From positions 1-64,000 of the forward strand of contig CBDCGX010000050.1 of the NCBI GenBank assembly GCA_965216965.1: 64,000 nucleotides of DNA. Reading direction: 5' to 3'. Source of the stretch: CBDAKK01 sp965216965 (GTDB lineage Bacteria; Spirochaetota; Spirochaetia; WTKD01; G963693115). Below the pieces are notes generated by a model. The model did no database searches. It saw only the letters and a list, made by a program, of their open reading frames with translations, and was not told the DNA's origin. Every line of letters starts with the position of its first letter. Positions within the stretch are counted from its first letter, which is position 1. A program made the position numbers and the translations under genes. This document shows, piece after piece, positions 36,883 through 46,375 of this stretch.

Positions 36883-36902
36883 TAATAGTATACTTACTAT
36901 TA
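36883..36902. promoter_or_regulatory. Shared divergent promoter/operator between murI and the pentapeptide gene
   Basis: TAATAGTA at 36883-36890 is repeated inverted at 36895-36902. The centre contains AGTATACT, which reads as TATACT on both strands (36892-36887 minus, 36889-36894 plus). The -10 boxes would lie eight bases before the murI ATG and nine before the divergent GTG. No good -35 boxes are seen, so activator help or chance similarity in AT-rich DNA must be considered. Confidence 0.35.
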
Positions 36903-36903
36903 G

Positions 36904-37392
36904 GTGGAAATTATTAAATTAAATAGCACTAATCTTCTCCCTAAATATACCAACAAGAAATTTATTGAAGATGAAGCTGTATCCCAATTAAAAACAAATG
37001 CTATCTATAAAGAGTGTTATTTTACCAATGCTCATCTTAAAGGAGAATCTATACAACTTACTGTATTTGAAAACTGTATTTTTGAAAATATTACATATGA
37101 AGACTGCAACATACAGTTGAGCTCATTTACAAGCAATCATTTTATTTCATGCAAGTATATAGAATGTGATGCCCCCTATAGTGGATTTAACAATACAAAA
37201 TGGGATGATTGTTTTTTTTCAAGTTGTGTATTATCTCATAGTAGGTTTTTATCTTCATTTTTTACGAATCTTATATTTGAAGATTGTAATATTGACAGTG
37301 TCTTATTTGACATCTCTTACGAGAATATTGAAGAAGGCGTAATACAATTCCTGCATTGTAACACCGAGGAGGCATTTTTTGAAATCAACTAA
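36904..37392 (+). CDS. Pentapeptide-repeat-like protein
   Basis: The 162-residue protein carries repeated five-residue steps with a hydrophobic centre and small residue before it, such as ECYFTNAHLKGESIQ, FENCIFENITYEDCNIQ, SCKYIECDAPYSGFNNTKWDDCFF and SCVLSHSRFLSSFF. That pattern folds into a right-handed beta-helix in pentapeptide proteins. Cysteine is frequent. There is no signal peptide. Some members of the superfamily mimic DNA and bind gyrase, but nothing here shows that. It starts with GTG at 36904 without a clear ribosome site, and its end overlaps the next gene by 14 bases. Confidence 0.7.
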   Translation: MEIIKLNSTNLLPKYTNKKFIEDEAVSQLKTNAIYKECYFTNAHLKGESIQLTVFENCIFENITYEDCNIQLSSFTSNHFISCKYIECDAPYSGFNNTKWDDCFFSSCVLSHSRFLSSFFTNLIFEDCNIDSVLFDISYENIEEGVIQFLHCNTEEAFFEIN

Positions 37393-37981
37393 TACTACAA
37401 AAATGAAGATTCCAAAACAAGCTACTCAAAAACACACTATTGAATTCTATGCAATACAAGATGATAAGCACAAATCATGGATATACTGTAATATAACCCT
37501 CAAAACTGTAATATTGATAGATCCCCCACGTGTAAGTCAAGACATTATCTCTATTATCGAAAACATAAATGCAAATTCATTGTTTATTATACTTACAAGT
37601 TGTGAACACAAAAAGAAACAATTTGTAAAATCATGGTTAAGAATATACCCATTTATAATATATCTCCCTATCAGTTCGTTTGATCCTATCATCACTCCCT
37701 ATGAGCATATATATACAGACTGTAAACCATATTCAATAAAACACCCTACAACAAAAAACCATCTCGCTTATATACTCCACTCATCCTTTAATGATTATCA
37801 CATGCTTATCATATACATCTTCCCCTATCTTTTTTCTGGCAGCATATTCCAAAATGGCACTACTAGTAGTAAAAAGAAAAGTATGTCAGAAATTCTTTTA
37901 CAATACGAAGGACTTGATGACAACACAATTATATGTCCAGCACTTGGTCCTATTAGCTGTGTTTTTAACAACTACACATAG
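37379..37981 (+). CDS. Metallo-beta-lactamase-fold-like protein lacking the metal motif
   Basis: A 200-residue protein starting with TTG at 37379, well supported by GAGGAGG at 37366-37372. Some stretches recall an MBL hydrolase: VILIDPPRVSQDIISII, then IILTSCEHKKKQFVKSW where the HxHxDH loop would fall, IFPYLFSGSIF and DDNTIICPALGPIS, like the usual D-T-x-V-x-P-G-H-G-P. The metal-binding histidines are absent, so if the fold is right the protein is not a standard metallo-hydrolase. The link is my inference from weak pattern. It is co-transcribed with the pentapeptide gene. Confidence 0.55.
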   Translation: MKSTNTTKMKIPKQATQKHTIEFYAIQDDKHKSWIYCNITLKTVILIDPPRVSQDIISIIENINANSLFIILTSCEHKKKQFVKSWLRIYPFIIYLPISSFDPIITPYEHIYTDCKPYSIKHPTTKNHLAYILHSSFNDYHMLIIYIFPYLFSGSIFQNGTTSSKKKSMSEILLQYEGLDDNTIICPALGPISCVFNNYT

Positions 37982-38015
37982 TTTATATATAAGAAATGTG
38001 ATATTGTTTTAATTA

Positions 38016-41000
38016 TCATTCTTTTAATGACCATGTTTTATTTTTGAAATACGCGGTGCTTTTTAAATCTCCTATAGGTTTCCAAAAAACGCTTATTTCC
38101 AAAGTGTTTTTCCATTCAAATTTCACACGATTGTTTTCAAATACTCGCCTAGGCGATCCTGAATACCCAAAATTAAGTACCCATCCACCAAAATCTTGTA
38201 AGAATTGCAATGAAAGCTTCTCTAATTTAAATGCAGAGTCTTTGAGCTTATTCTGGTCCGTAAAATAAAACCCATCCACAATGTCTTTCCAAAGACTTCG
38301 TTTACGAATCCCCGCTTGTTGTGCATATTCATCATAATATAAAAACACCACATCATTCTTTATAGCAGCACTAAATACTAATGTTAATATTTGGTATATA
38401 GTGAAATTAAATTGGTATGACATAGTAAATTTACTATTCGTGAATTTTAAAAAATCATGTTTGTAATTCATGTTTACATTAAAAGTGAAACTTATTCGGT
38501 TTTTCCAAAACTTTATATCTTTAGTTTTATAATTCACAATAAACGATAACACACTGGGTCTCAATAGTTTTCCACCTTCTGGCTTAAAAGAAAATGTATT
38601 AAAATTTAATACGTTCTTTTGAGAATATAACGAGGAAAGCGAAAGAGAAAACCACCATAATTTAAGATCACTATAAGTGCTATCTACATATGCATTTTCA
38701 TAATTATATTTTACATCTTGTGTAAATGAGATATTATTCTCAAGTAAATTGAATCTGGCATTCATAGAAAGCGGGGTATAAAAATATTTTTCTTTTTCTT
38801 TATTTTTAGTTATCCTAGTACTACTACCAAACGTAAAATAAGATCCAACCCCAAGGGTATACGAAGGAGAGTATGAAGTATCATAAGGAGGAAGTTCTAC
38901 TCCCAAACTCAATGTGTTTGTTATCCCTGCATATTGAGCAACATATGTTTGCGTAATACTATGCCCATTCCACCATTCCTCATTATCAAATACATACCAT
39001 GTGGCGGTTTTTTTTGTATTTAAAACATCCTTTCCTATATCAAAATTTGCCACATAAGAAATAGTACTTCCAGAAAATACAGAAAACATCTTTAAGGGAC
39101 TTACCACAAAATTATGACTGTTACTAAGTTCTTCTGTTGTGTAGTTTAAAGCACTTTTTCCCTTTGTGTTTTTCTCTTTTTCTGCAAGCGTATTGGCATT
39201 ATTAATTACACGCCTATTTAATTGAAAATGCAAAGCATATGTATACGAAACCATTTCATTAAGGAAAGATACATTTTGTGTAAGCGAAAATCTATTGTTA
39301 GTTGTAGCTTGCCCATATTGAATAAAATCATCTGTGAAAACTCGGATATCTTCGGGACGATTCCATTTATTTGTATTCAAAAACATAATATGTTCCAACA
39401 CATGACTAACGCTATAATCTATCTTATAGGTTATCCTACTAAAATTAAAAGGGGAAGCATTCGGAACTACAAAAGATTCTTGTGGACGCACAAAACCACT
39501 TTCATCTTCTTTGATGTCTACGCCTTCATCTTGTTTCTTAATATTGGATTCTTCTAACCTAAAAGGACTCGCAAAAACAGTATAGCTATCTATTTTGTTT
39601 TTATCTTGATCTGTTGAAACAATGGTATCCCCGTTAGACGCTTCTCCCAAAACTTTGTCCACTTTGTTTTTATCTTGATCTGTTGAAACGGTGGTATCCC
39701 CGTTAGACGCTTCTCCCAAAACTTTGTCCACTTTGTTTTTATCTTGATCTGTTGAAACGGTGGTATCCCCGTTAGACGCTTCTCCCAAAACTTTGTCCAC
39801 TTTGTTTTTATCTTGATCTGTTGAAACGGTGGTATCCCCGTTAGACGCTTCTCCCAAAACTTTGTCCACTTTGTTTTTATCTTGATCTGTTATCTCTGTT
39901 TGTTTATTGTCTTTTTTTTGATTTCGTCTCCACCTAGTTGCACTAATACCATTGTCTAAATAAATATTCTCAGAATCAATAGAAAGCAATGTGCCGCCCG
40001 TCCTAAGCTGGTACGATGGAACACTTACCTGTGAAGGATGAAAAAAATACCCTTCAATTCTCTCTTCTATGTTACCACTACCTAAAAAATACGCCTCCGG
40101 TTGAGAATCTGTTGTCATATTTTTTCTTTTCCAGTTCATCTTAAGAATAAAATTTGATACAGAAAAATTACTAATATAATTTCCAAACCACTCTTGTGTA
40201 GGAAGCACTAGGTTGCTATCCCATTGCCAATAATACCCAGTTTTTTGTGATGGTCTACTTTTAAGATCTTTTTCCCCTTGAGTGGGATCTATTACCTGCT
40301 GCCAATCAAAGTCAAGCACTCGTTGCCCAAAATCTCTACTCATAAAAGAATCAGAATATTGCTCAAATAAAACAGATGAGTTATATAAGCTACCAAACCT
40401 CACATTCGCCTTAAATAAAAACTCATATCGAAATGGAACTCTCATATTGAAAATAACCCCTTTATCTGTATTCCTTTTTATCTTTCCTTCTTTGTCAACA
40501 TAATTATTAAAATACAACCCATTATTATCAAAAACTGTCTCGCTAAAAGCAATAGATCCTTTAAAGGCTACGTTCTCAAATTTCCATAAATTAGAAAATT
40601 TTCCTTCTAAAGCAGAATAGATACCTACTGTCGTATAGTAATCAAGTATATATTTCAATGACCAGCCACTAGGATAGGTTTTTATTTTATCTCCTTCTTC
40701 TATTTCTCTAAGATATAACCCTTTGATTATCTTTCTTCTTGCTTTCCGTCCACTAATATTGAAAATATCTAAAAACTCACTTCGTTCTGATTTACTAGGA
40801 CTCCCAATAATATATGTAGTCGTATTAATATACCCACCATTCCGCGTTTTATATCCTATTCCTGGGCGAAAGAAAAATTTATCTCCAGGGTTTACAAAGA
40901 AGGGGAGCCATATTACAGGGATGCTCCCAATAAAAATTGAAGCTCTACTTATTGCCCACTCGTTGGGAGCAAGAAGCCACATCCTTTTTAGTTTAATTGT

Positions 41001-41993
41001 GTAAAGCGGAGGAACTACTTCGTTAGAAGTAAGTGAAGCATTAGAAACAACCACAATATCATCCTTTGATTTACTAACATGAGGGGAATAAATATAGAAA
41101 TTTAATTCTTCTTTTAGCGACTTATTCTTTCCATATTTTACAGACTTACTAGAATATGCCGCCCCCCTAAGGATGTCAGCATTAAAATCATCTATACTAA
41201 ATGAAATTACTTCACCTGAAAATTTTTCTACCGAATTTACAGGACGTGTTGACGGAGTTTTATCTCCACTATGATCGAATATTTCATAATACACATTTCC
41301 TATTGCGGATCCTATCCTGAGTGCTTCATTATACACAAGTTTATCTGCAGAAATTATATGAAGCTTCTTTTTTGAACGTTGCACTATCCAGATTTCTATC
41401 TTACCATTAAGAGTAAAGACATTCTCATTAACTTTTTCATAAGTAAAATATTGTGCTTTTTCCGCATTTTTTATAATAATTTCATTTGCAACACCTCTTG
41501 AGGTTTCTGAATCATATACATCCTCCTTTACAAGCTTATCTTCTTTTTTTTCATCTTTAGGAACTTCATGTTTTTTTTTCTTTACTATTTCTTCCTCTTT
41601 TTTCTTTTTATCTAAAGCTAATTTATTAAATGCATTTTGCGGGATTTTATAATACTCTAAAAGCTGTTTTTCTTGCTCTTTTCTATCTCCCTGAAAAGAA
41701 AGTCCAAGATTGCTTAACCAAAGCATAATATCTATATCAGTCGATATCTTTATATTTTTGATGATGCTTTCCTGATCACTATTTATACGTATCTCTTGGG
41801 GTGGTACTTTTTTCTCGTTTTGTATAATACCATTTTTATTATTCTCTTTTAACGGTTGTTCCTCATTACCATCTGTCTTTACATCTTGAGAATATGTTTT
41901 ATAGAGTATATTCCCATTCAGTATTATAATAATAAAAAGAAAAATTACTATTTTAGTTAAAAACTTAGTCATTATACATCTTAGAATATTCAT
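38016..41993 (-). CDS. Large LptD-like (OstA family) outer-membrane protein with internal tandem repeats
   Basis: A 1325-residue protein with an N-terminal hydrophobic signal (TKIVIFLFIIIILNGNI; ATG 41993 or 41972). An OstA/LptA-like N-terminal domain follows (TLNGKIEIWIV, SADKLVYNEALRIGSAIGNVYY), then a long region of alternating strands ending in W and F residues, as in a beta-barrel, with IPVIWLPFFVNPGDKF typical of LptD. A low-complexity lysine/glutamate region and four tandem 23-residue repeats lie in the middle. Treponemes known to me lack classical LPS yet keep an LptD homologue after uvrA, as here. It may export another glycolipid. No lptE/A/B is adjacent. Confidence 0.8.
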   Translation of the reverse strand: MNILRCIMTKFLTKIVIFLFIIIILNGNILYKTYSQDVKTDGNEEQPLKENNKNGIIQNEKKVPPQEIRINSDQESIIKNIKISTDIDIMLWLSNLGLSFQGDRKEQEKQLLEYYKIPQNAFNKLALDKKKKEEEIVKKKKHEVPKDEKKEDKLVKEDVYDSETSRGVANEIIIKNAEKAQYFTYEKVNENVFTLNGKIEIWIVQRSKKKLHIISADKLVYNEALRIGSAIGNVYYEIFDHSGDKTPSTRPVNSVEKFSGEVISFSIDDFNADILRGAAYSSKSVKYGKNKSLKEELNFYIYSPHVSKSKDDIVVVSNASLTSNEVVPPLYTIKLKRMWLLAPNEWAISRASIFIGSIPVIWLPFFVNPGDKFFFRPGIGYKTRNGGYINTTTYIIGSPSKSERSEFLDIFNISGRKARRKIIKGLYLREIEEGDKIKTYPSGWSLKYILDYYTTVGIYSALEGKFSNLWKFENVAFKGSIAFSETVFDNNGLYFNNYVDKEGKIKRNTDKGVIFNMRVPFRYEFLFKANVRFGSLYNSSVLFEQYSDSFMSRDFGQRVLDFDWQQVIDPTQGEKDLKSRPSQKTGYYWQWDSNLVLPTQEWFGNYISNFSVSNFILKMNWKRKNMTTDSQPEAYFLGSGNIEERIEGYFFHPSQVSVPSYQLRTGGTLLSIDSENIYLDNGISATRWRRNQKKDNKQTEITDQDKNKVDKVLGEASNGDTTVSTDQDKNKVDKVLGEASNGDTTVSTDQDKNKVDKVLGEASNGDTTVSTDQDKNKVDKVLGEASNGDTIVSTDQDKNKIDSYTVFASPFRLEESNIKKQDEGVDIKEDESGFVRPQESFVVPNASPFNFSRITYKIDYSVSHVLEHIMFLNTNKWNRPEDIRVFTDDFIQYGQATTNNRFSLTQNVSFLNEMVSYTYALHFQLNRRVINNANTLAEKEKNTKGKSALNYTTEELSNSHNFVVSPLKMFSVFSGSTISYVANFDIGKDVLNTKKTATWYVFDNEEWWNGHSITQTYVAQYAGITNTLSLGVELPPYDTSYSPSYTLGVGSYFTFGSSTRITKNKEKEKYFYTPLSMNARFNLLENNISFTQDVKYNYENAYVDSTYSDLKLWWFSLSLSSLYSQKNVLNFNTFSFKPEGGKLLRPSVLSFIVNYKTKDIKFWKNRISFTFNVNMNYKHDFLKFTNSKFTMSYQFNFTIYQILTLVFSAAIKNDVVFLYYDEYAQQAGIRKRSLWKDIVDGFYFTDQNKLKDSAFKLEKLSLQFLQDFGGWVLNFGYSGSPRRVFENNRVKFEWKNTLEISVFWKPIGDLKSTAYFKNKTWSLKE
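39597..39893 (-). repeat. 69-bp tandem repeat array inside the LptD-like gene
   Basis: Four full 69-bp units and part of a fifth (spaced exactly 69 bases, starts at 39597, 39666, 39735, 39804, 39873) are nearly identical. Each encodes 23 residues, TDQDKNKVDKVLGEASNGD plus TTVS. The unit is a multiple of three, so gain or loss of copies changes length but not frame. It sits between the barrel-like halves, presumably in a surface or periplasmic loop. Confidence 0.95.
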
Positions 41994-44801
41994 TTATCTC
42001 GTAATATATTTACGTAGATATTTCCCTGTAAATGATTCCTTAACCGACATAATCTTTTCAGGACTTCCATGTGCAATAACACTTCCGCCATTATCTCCTC
42101 CCTCAGGCCCTAAATCAACAATATAATCTGCTTGTTTTATAATCTCAAGATTATGCTCTATAATGATAATAGTATTTCCTCTATCTACAAGCTCATGCAA
42201 AACACCTAATAAATTAAGTATATCTGCTTGATGTAATCCAGTAGTAGGCTCATCCAATAAATACAATGTTTTCCCAGTACTTACTTTCGAAAGTTCAAGT
42301 GCCAATTTTATCCGCTGTGCTTCTCCACCAGACAATGTAGTTGCTGGTTGTCCTATACCAACATATCCCATGCCAACAGCTTGTAAAGTACGCAACCGCC
42401 TTGCAATATTTGGTATGCTTTTAAAGAAATCTTCTGCTTCATCAACAGTCATACACAGCACATCATAAATATTTTTTCCTTTATAATATACATCTAGTGT
42501 TTCTCTATTAAATCGTTTCCCTTTGCAAATATCGCAAGTAACATGTACATCTGCCAAAAAATGCATCTCAATCATTTGTGTCCCTACTCCCTGACATGCC
42601 TCACAACGCCCCCCCGAAACATTAAAAGAAAATCGACCTTTAGAATACCCCCGTGCCTTTGATTCTGGTAATTGTGCAAACAAATCACGTATGCCATCAA
42701 ATATTTTTACATATGTTCCAGGATTAGACCGCGGTGTACGTCCTATAGGACTCTGATCTATATCCACAATTTTATCTATATGCTCTATCCCTTGTATTTC
42801 CTTGTGTTTTCCACATTTTATTTTGCTATGGTATATTTGATTATATACATAAGGGTATATAATTTCCTGAAGCAAAGTTGATTTGCCCGATCCTGACACA
42901 CCTGTAATAACACAAAAACATCCAAGAGGAAACCATACCTCTATGTTTTTTAGATTATGTTCTCTTGCCCCGAATACTTTTAAAAAAGTGGTGTTGTTTT
43001 CTCGCCGTCTTTTAGGAACATCCATATATAATTTTCCCGCTAGATATTTTCCTGTAAGAGTCTTATGCATCTTTGCTATTTGCTTTGGTGTTCCTTGTGC
43101 AACAATAGTTCCTCCATTTTTTCCAGCTTCGGGCCCAATATCCACAACAAAATCAGCACAACGAATTACTTGATCATCATGCTCCACTACAATAACAGTG
43201 TTGCCCAAATCTCTTAATCTCTGTAGGGTAGTAATGAGCCTATCATTATCTCTTTGATGCAATCCAATAGTAGGCTCATCAAGGATATACATAACCCCCA
43301 CAAGCGCAGACCCTATATGTGATGCAAGCCGTATTCGCTGGCTTTCCCCTCCCGAAAGAGTACCTGCGTATCTATCTAAACTTAAATAGTCAAGCCCTAC
43401 TTCATGCAAAAAAGCAAGCCTGTTTTTTATTTCTCGTAATATTTCTTTTGCAATAATGCTGTCTTTTCTATTAAGAGTAAGGGTGTTAAAAAAAACCATG
43501 CTTTCTTTCACAGATTTTTGTGTGAGACGATGAATGGGGATGTTTGTCACTTTCACATGGAGTGCTTCACGGCGAAGTCTTCCACCTTTACACAGCCCAC
43601 ACACATTACTACTCGTAAATTGTTCGAGCCATTCTCTAGATTTCTGATTACTTGTAGTTTTATACCATCTATCTAAATCATTCAAAATACCAGCAAACTG
43701 TCTTTTATATACTCTAGTCCCATTAAGGCTAAAAGTAATTTCCTTGGGAGACCCATATAATAACGCATTAAAAGAATCTTTTTTCCATGAAGTAAACGGC
43801 GTATCTAAAGATTCATTATGAATAGTTATAAATGCTGTCACCTGTGCTATATACCATTTCCAATTACCTATCGTCACTATGGCACCTTCATTAAAAGATT
43901 TCTTCATATCAGGAATAACTAAATGAGGGTCAAACACTACAGTGTTACCCAATCCAGCACAGGCAGAACAAGATCCCATAGGGTTGTTAAAAGAAAATAA
44001 ATTAGGCTCCATTTCGGGAACAGATAATTCTGTATTTGTATATGCATAATGGAGAGAATAATGCAATTCTTGCGTTTTTGTTTCGGTCTCATATATGGCA
44101 ATAGCATTCCCAGCAGAAAGTTCCAAAGCACGTTCAAATATTTCTGTAATACGTTTATGTGCATTAGGTTTAATAACAACTCGTCCAGTTATTATATCTA
44201 TAGAGTACTTATGCGTTTTAGAAAGAACTATAGTCTCTTCAAGATTTTTTATTTCTCCGTTTATTCTTATACGACGGAACCCCAACTTTTTTGCATCCTC
44301 TAATACTTTCTTATGCATTCCTTTCTTTGCTCTTACTACAGGAGCAAGTACAGTAAGTTTTGTCCCATTGGCATACGAAAAAGCCGAATCACATATTTCA
44401 TCAATAGTTTGTCTTTTTAATGGTTTGTTTGTATCTGGATCATGGGGCACTCCAATACGAGCATATAATAATCTATAGTAATCATATATTTCTGTAATAG
44501 TACCTACTGTCGAACGCGGGTTTTTGCTTATTGTTTTCTGTTCTATTGCAATTGCAGGAGAAAGTCCCTCTATGCTCTCTACTGCAGGTTTATCAAGTCT
44601 TCCTATAAACTGACGAGCATACGTCGAAAGCGATTCTAAATATCTTCTTTGCCCCTCAGCATATATAGTATTAAACGCAAGAGACGATTTACCTGACCCA
44701 CTCACTCCTGTAAATACAACAAGTTTATTGCGAGGTAAATTTATTGATATTTTTTTAAGATTATGCTCCGAAGCGCCTACTATAGAAATATATGCATGCA
44801 T
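41994..44801 (-). CDS. uvrA: Excinuclease ABC subunit A
   Basis: DNA damage recognition ATPase of nucleotide excision repair. Two ABC ATPase modules are seen (Walker A GVSGSGKSSLAF and GVSGSGKSTLLQ; signatures LSGGESQRIRLA and LSGGEAQRIKLA; Walker B YILDEPTIGLH and YLLDEPTTGLH). Zinc cysteines occur in CSACAGLG, CGLCKGG, CEACQGVG and CDICKGKRF. At 935 residues it is full length. The LptD-like gene begins immediately after its stop. No uvrB is nearby. Confidence 0.97.
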   Translation of the reverse strand: MHAYISIVGASEHNLKKISINLPRNKLVVFTGVSGSGKSSLAFNTIYAEGQRRYLESLSTYARQFIGRLDKPAVESIEGLSPAIAIEQKTISKNPRSTVGTITEIYDYYRLLYARIGVPHDPDTNKPLKRQTIDEICDSAFSYANGTKLTVLAPVVRAKKGMHKKVLEDAKKLGFRRIRINGEIKNLEETIVLSKTHKYSIDIITGRVVIKPNAHKRITEIFERALELSAGNAIAIYETETKTQELHYSLHYAYTNTELSVPEMEPNLFSFNNPMGSCSACAGLGNTVVFDPHLVIPDMKKSFNEGAIVTIGNWKWYIAQVTAFITIHNESLDTPFTSWKKDSFNALLYGSPKEITFSLNGTRVYKRQFAGILNDLDRWYKTTSNQKSREWLEQFTSSNVCGLCKGGRLRREALHVKVTNIPIHRLTQKSVKESMVFFNTLTLNRKDSIIAKEILREIKNRLAFLHEVGLDYLSLDRYAGTLSGGESQRIRLASHIGSALVGVMYILDEPTIGLHQRDNDRLITTLQRLRDLGNTVIVVEHDDQVIRCADFVVDIGPEAGKNGGTIVAQGTPKQIAKMHKTLTGKYLAGKLYMDVPKRRRENNTTFLKVFGAREHNLKNIEVWFPLGCFCVITGVSGSGKSTLLQEIIYPYVYNQIYHSKIKCGKHKEIQGIEHIDKIVDIDQSPIGRTPRSNPGTYVKIFDGIRDLFAQLPESKARGYSKGRFSFNVSGGRCEACQGVGTQMIEMHFLADVHVTCDICKGKRFNRETLDVYYKGKNIYDVLCMTVDEAEDFFKSIPNIARRLRTLQAVGMGYVGIGQPATTLSGGEAQRIKLALELSKVSTGKTLYLLDEPTTGLHQADILNLLGVLHELVDRGNTIIIIEHNLEIIKQADYIVDLGPEGGDNGGSVIAHGSPEKIMSVKESFTGKYLRKYITR

Positions 44802-44877
44802 GATATTATTGTAACAAATATCTATTTATTACAAAACATGAATATATTTTAGATTGCACATTAGATAATACAAATGT

Positions 44878-45888
44878 TTAAAATACAAGAACAGGGTAAT
44901 ATCCCTCTAATATTTGTGAGCTAAATATACGACTTCTTCCAAGTATGTTAAAAAGCCTCGTAACATATTGTTTGTAATTTATACTTCTACCCTTAAGAAG
45001 GATTTCTACGTTTTTTTGTTCTTCAATCCTATTACCTTCTCCCAAACTAAAATAATACTGTAATGCATACAAAATACGATATGCTCCCGACTCAACTAAA
45101 AATTCTCTGCCTTCCTTTTTCAACAGCATTTTTTCAAAGAAATACTCCATATCAGTAAAAGAAAATCTATTTTCCTCTTTCTTTAGGATATCCCCTATTG
45201 CCCAATGTGTCATCATAGAAAGAGCGATGAAACTGTATTCTAAGCCATTTCTTAATGACTTTCCACTTATTATAAGATATGCCCCTAACTCACGATATGC
45301 CATATAAGAATACAGTGGTTCTATATTAAATATTTTTACCATTTCATCAATACCTTGCGAAAATGCTATAGAAAATATTGCAGGGTCTCTTACATCCTTT
45401 GTAGAATCTACAATCTCTTGTAATTGCTGCACAAAACCTTCATAATCTCCATCGTTGTATAATAATTGAGCTCGTCTATAATTTACCAAGAACCAATTAT
45501 TATGTTTTTGTATACTAAAATTTTCTGCAATTTTAGTATACAAAAACTTTGCATTCGTTATATCTCCAAGCATATAATACACATTAGCTATCCCCAGTTT
45601 TATATCAAAAGTGCTTTTATATACATCTTGCATATCAAGATACATTCTCAATGCCTCGCGATATTTTTTCGCTCTCACATATGATTTCGCTTTATTCAGA
45701 TCTCTCTGATAATTATATGTATTGCTCACAGAATCTGTTTGTCCATATTTCAAAATGGATTCTAAATCAGATTGCACAGTAGTATTTTGAGAATAGAGAT
45801 AAAAATTATTTATAAATAAGAAAAAAACAAACAAGAATAGCACGATAAATACATTTTTCATCATACCATTCTTAATTAAGTAATCCAT
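44878..45888 (-). CDS. Secreted TPR-like protein of unknown function
   Basis: The 336-residue protein begins with a signal sequence (MMKNVFIVLFLFVFFLFINNFYLYSQ; the second or third ATG is the likely start). Residues about 60-170 hold TPR-like helical pairs (AKSYVRAKKYREALRMYLDMQ, LGIANVYYMLGDITNAKFLYTKIAENF, YRRAQLLYNDGDYEGFVQQL). The rest is helical and unrecognised. It follows the V-ATPase operon by about 48 bases with a weak hairpin in between. A perfect 19-bp inverted repeat is embedded in its coding sequence (45504-45547). Confidence 0.7.
   Translation of the reverse strand: MDYLIKNGMMKNVFIVLFLFVFFLFINNFYLYSQNTTVQSDLESILKYGQTDSVSNTYNYQRDLNKAKSYVRAKKYREALRMYLDMQDVYKSTFDIKLGIANVYYMLGDITNAKFLYTKIAENFSIQKHNNWFLVNYRRAQLLYNDGDYEGFVQQLQEIVDSTKDVRDPAIFSIAFSQGIDEMVKIFNIEPLYSYMAYRELGAYLIISGKSLRNGLEYSFIALSMMTHWAIGDILKKEENRFSFTDMEYFFEKMLLKKEGREFLVESGAYRILYALQYYFSLGEGNRIEEQKNVEILLKGRSINYKQYVTRLFNILGRSRIFSSQILEGYYPVLVF
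45504..45547. repeat. Perfect 19-bp inverted repeat within a coding sequence
   Basis: Arms 45504-45522 and 45529-45547 are exact complements (GTTTTTGTATACTAAAATT and partner) with a six-base spacer TTCTGC. It encodes part of the TPR region, around LYTKIAENFSIQKHN, and the reading frame passes through it. Confidence 0.8.
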
Positions 45889-45908
45889 TATTATAGCCTA
45901 AGAAAATA

Positions 45909-45925
45909 CTGTACTGTTTGTACAG
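45909..45925 (-). terminator. Weak terminator after the V-ATPase operon
   Basis: CTGTAC at 45909-45914 pairs with GTACAG at 45920-45925 around a five-base loop. On the minus strand it is followed by TATTTTCTT. The short stem suggests partial readthrough into the downstream TPR-like gene. Confidence 0.35.
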
Positions 45926-45935
45926 CACGTACCTT

Positions 45936-46373
45936 CTATGTGTATAGTTGCCCCAGTAAAAACACCATAACAAAAAGAGCTACAGTTTCAACGAGTCCAA
46001 GTACTAATAGATAATATGCCATACCTTTCCCTGTTTCTGCCAAAGCATCTGATGCTCCTGCCGCCGCCTTTCCTTGATACCATGCAGACGCTCCCATTGC
46101 AAGCCCTCCTATAATTCCTGCACCAAGCAAAAACGCATCATCTGTAGTGCCTACAGCTCCATTAAGCTGTTGCATAAGAATAAGCCCATACAATGTCTGC
46201 GTAAGTGGAGCACCAACAAACACCATGAGTAAAAACTGTGCCTTTTTGTTCTGAAGGAAACATCGTTTCCATGCACCAATAGCAGACATGCCTGCAACTC
46301 CTATACCAAGAGCAGACCCAAATGCAGCAAATCCTAATGCCGCTGCAACACCAATTAAACCTAAATTTTGCAT
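45936..46373 (-). CDS. atpK: V-type ATPase subunit K (proteolipid ring)
   Basis: The membrane rotor subunit, 145 residues with four hydrophobic helices in two related hairpins rich in glycine and alanine (FAAFGSALGIGVAGMSAIGA; AGIIGGLAMGASAWYQGKAAAGA). The ion-binding glutamate is in the second half, LGLVETVALF, while the first half has a glutamine (LTQTLYGLIL) at the matching place, the pattern of fused V-type proteolipids. GGAGG precedes the ATG. It is the last gene of the ATPase operon. Confidence 0.94.
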   Translation of the reverse strand: MQNLGLIGVAAALGFAAFGSALGIGVAGMSAIGAWKRCFLQNKKAQFLLMVFVGAPLTQTLYGLILMQQLNGAVGTTDDAFLLGAGIIGGLAMGASAWYQGKAAAGASDALAETGKGMAYYLLVLGLVETVALFVMVFLLGQLYT

Positions 46374-46375
46374 TT

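Noticed and set aside
39594..39893. Regularly spaced repeats that could suggest a CRISPR array
   Set aside because: The 69-bp units are contiguous with no unique spacers and lie in frame within a large open reading frame; no cas genes are present.
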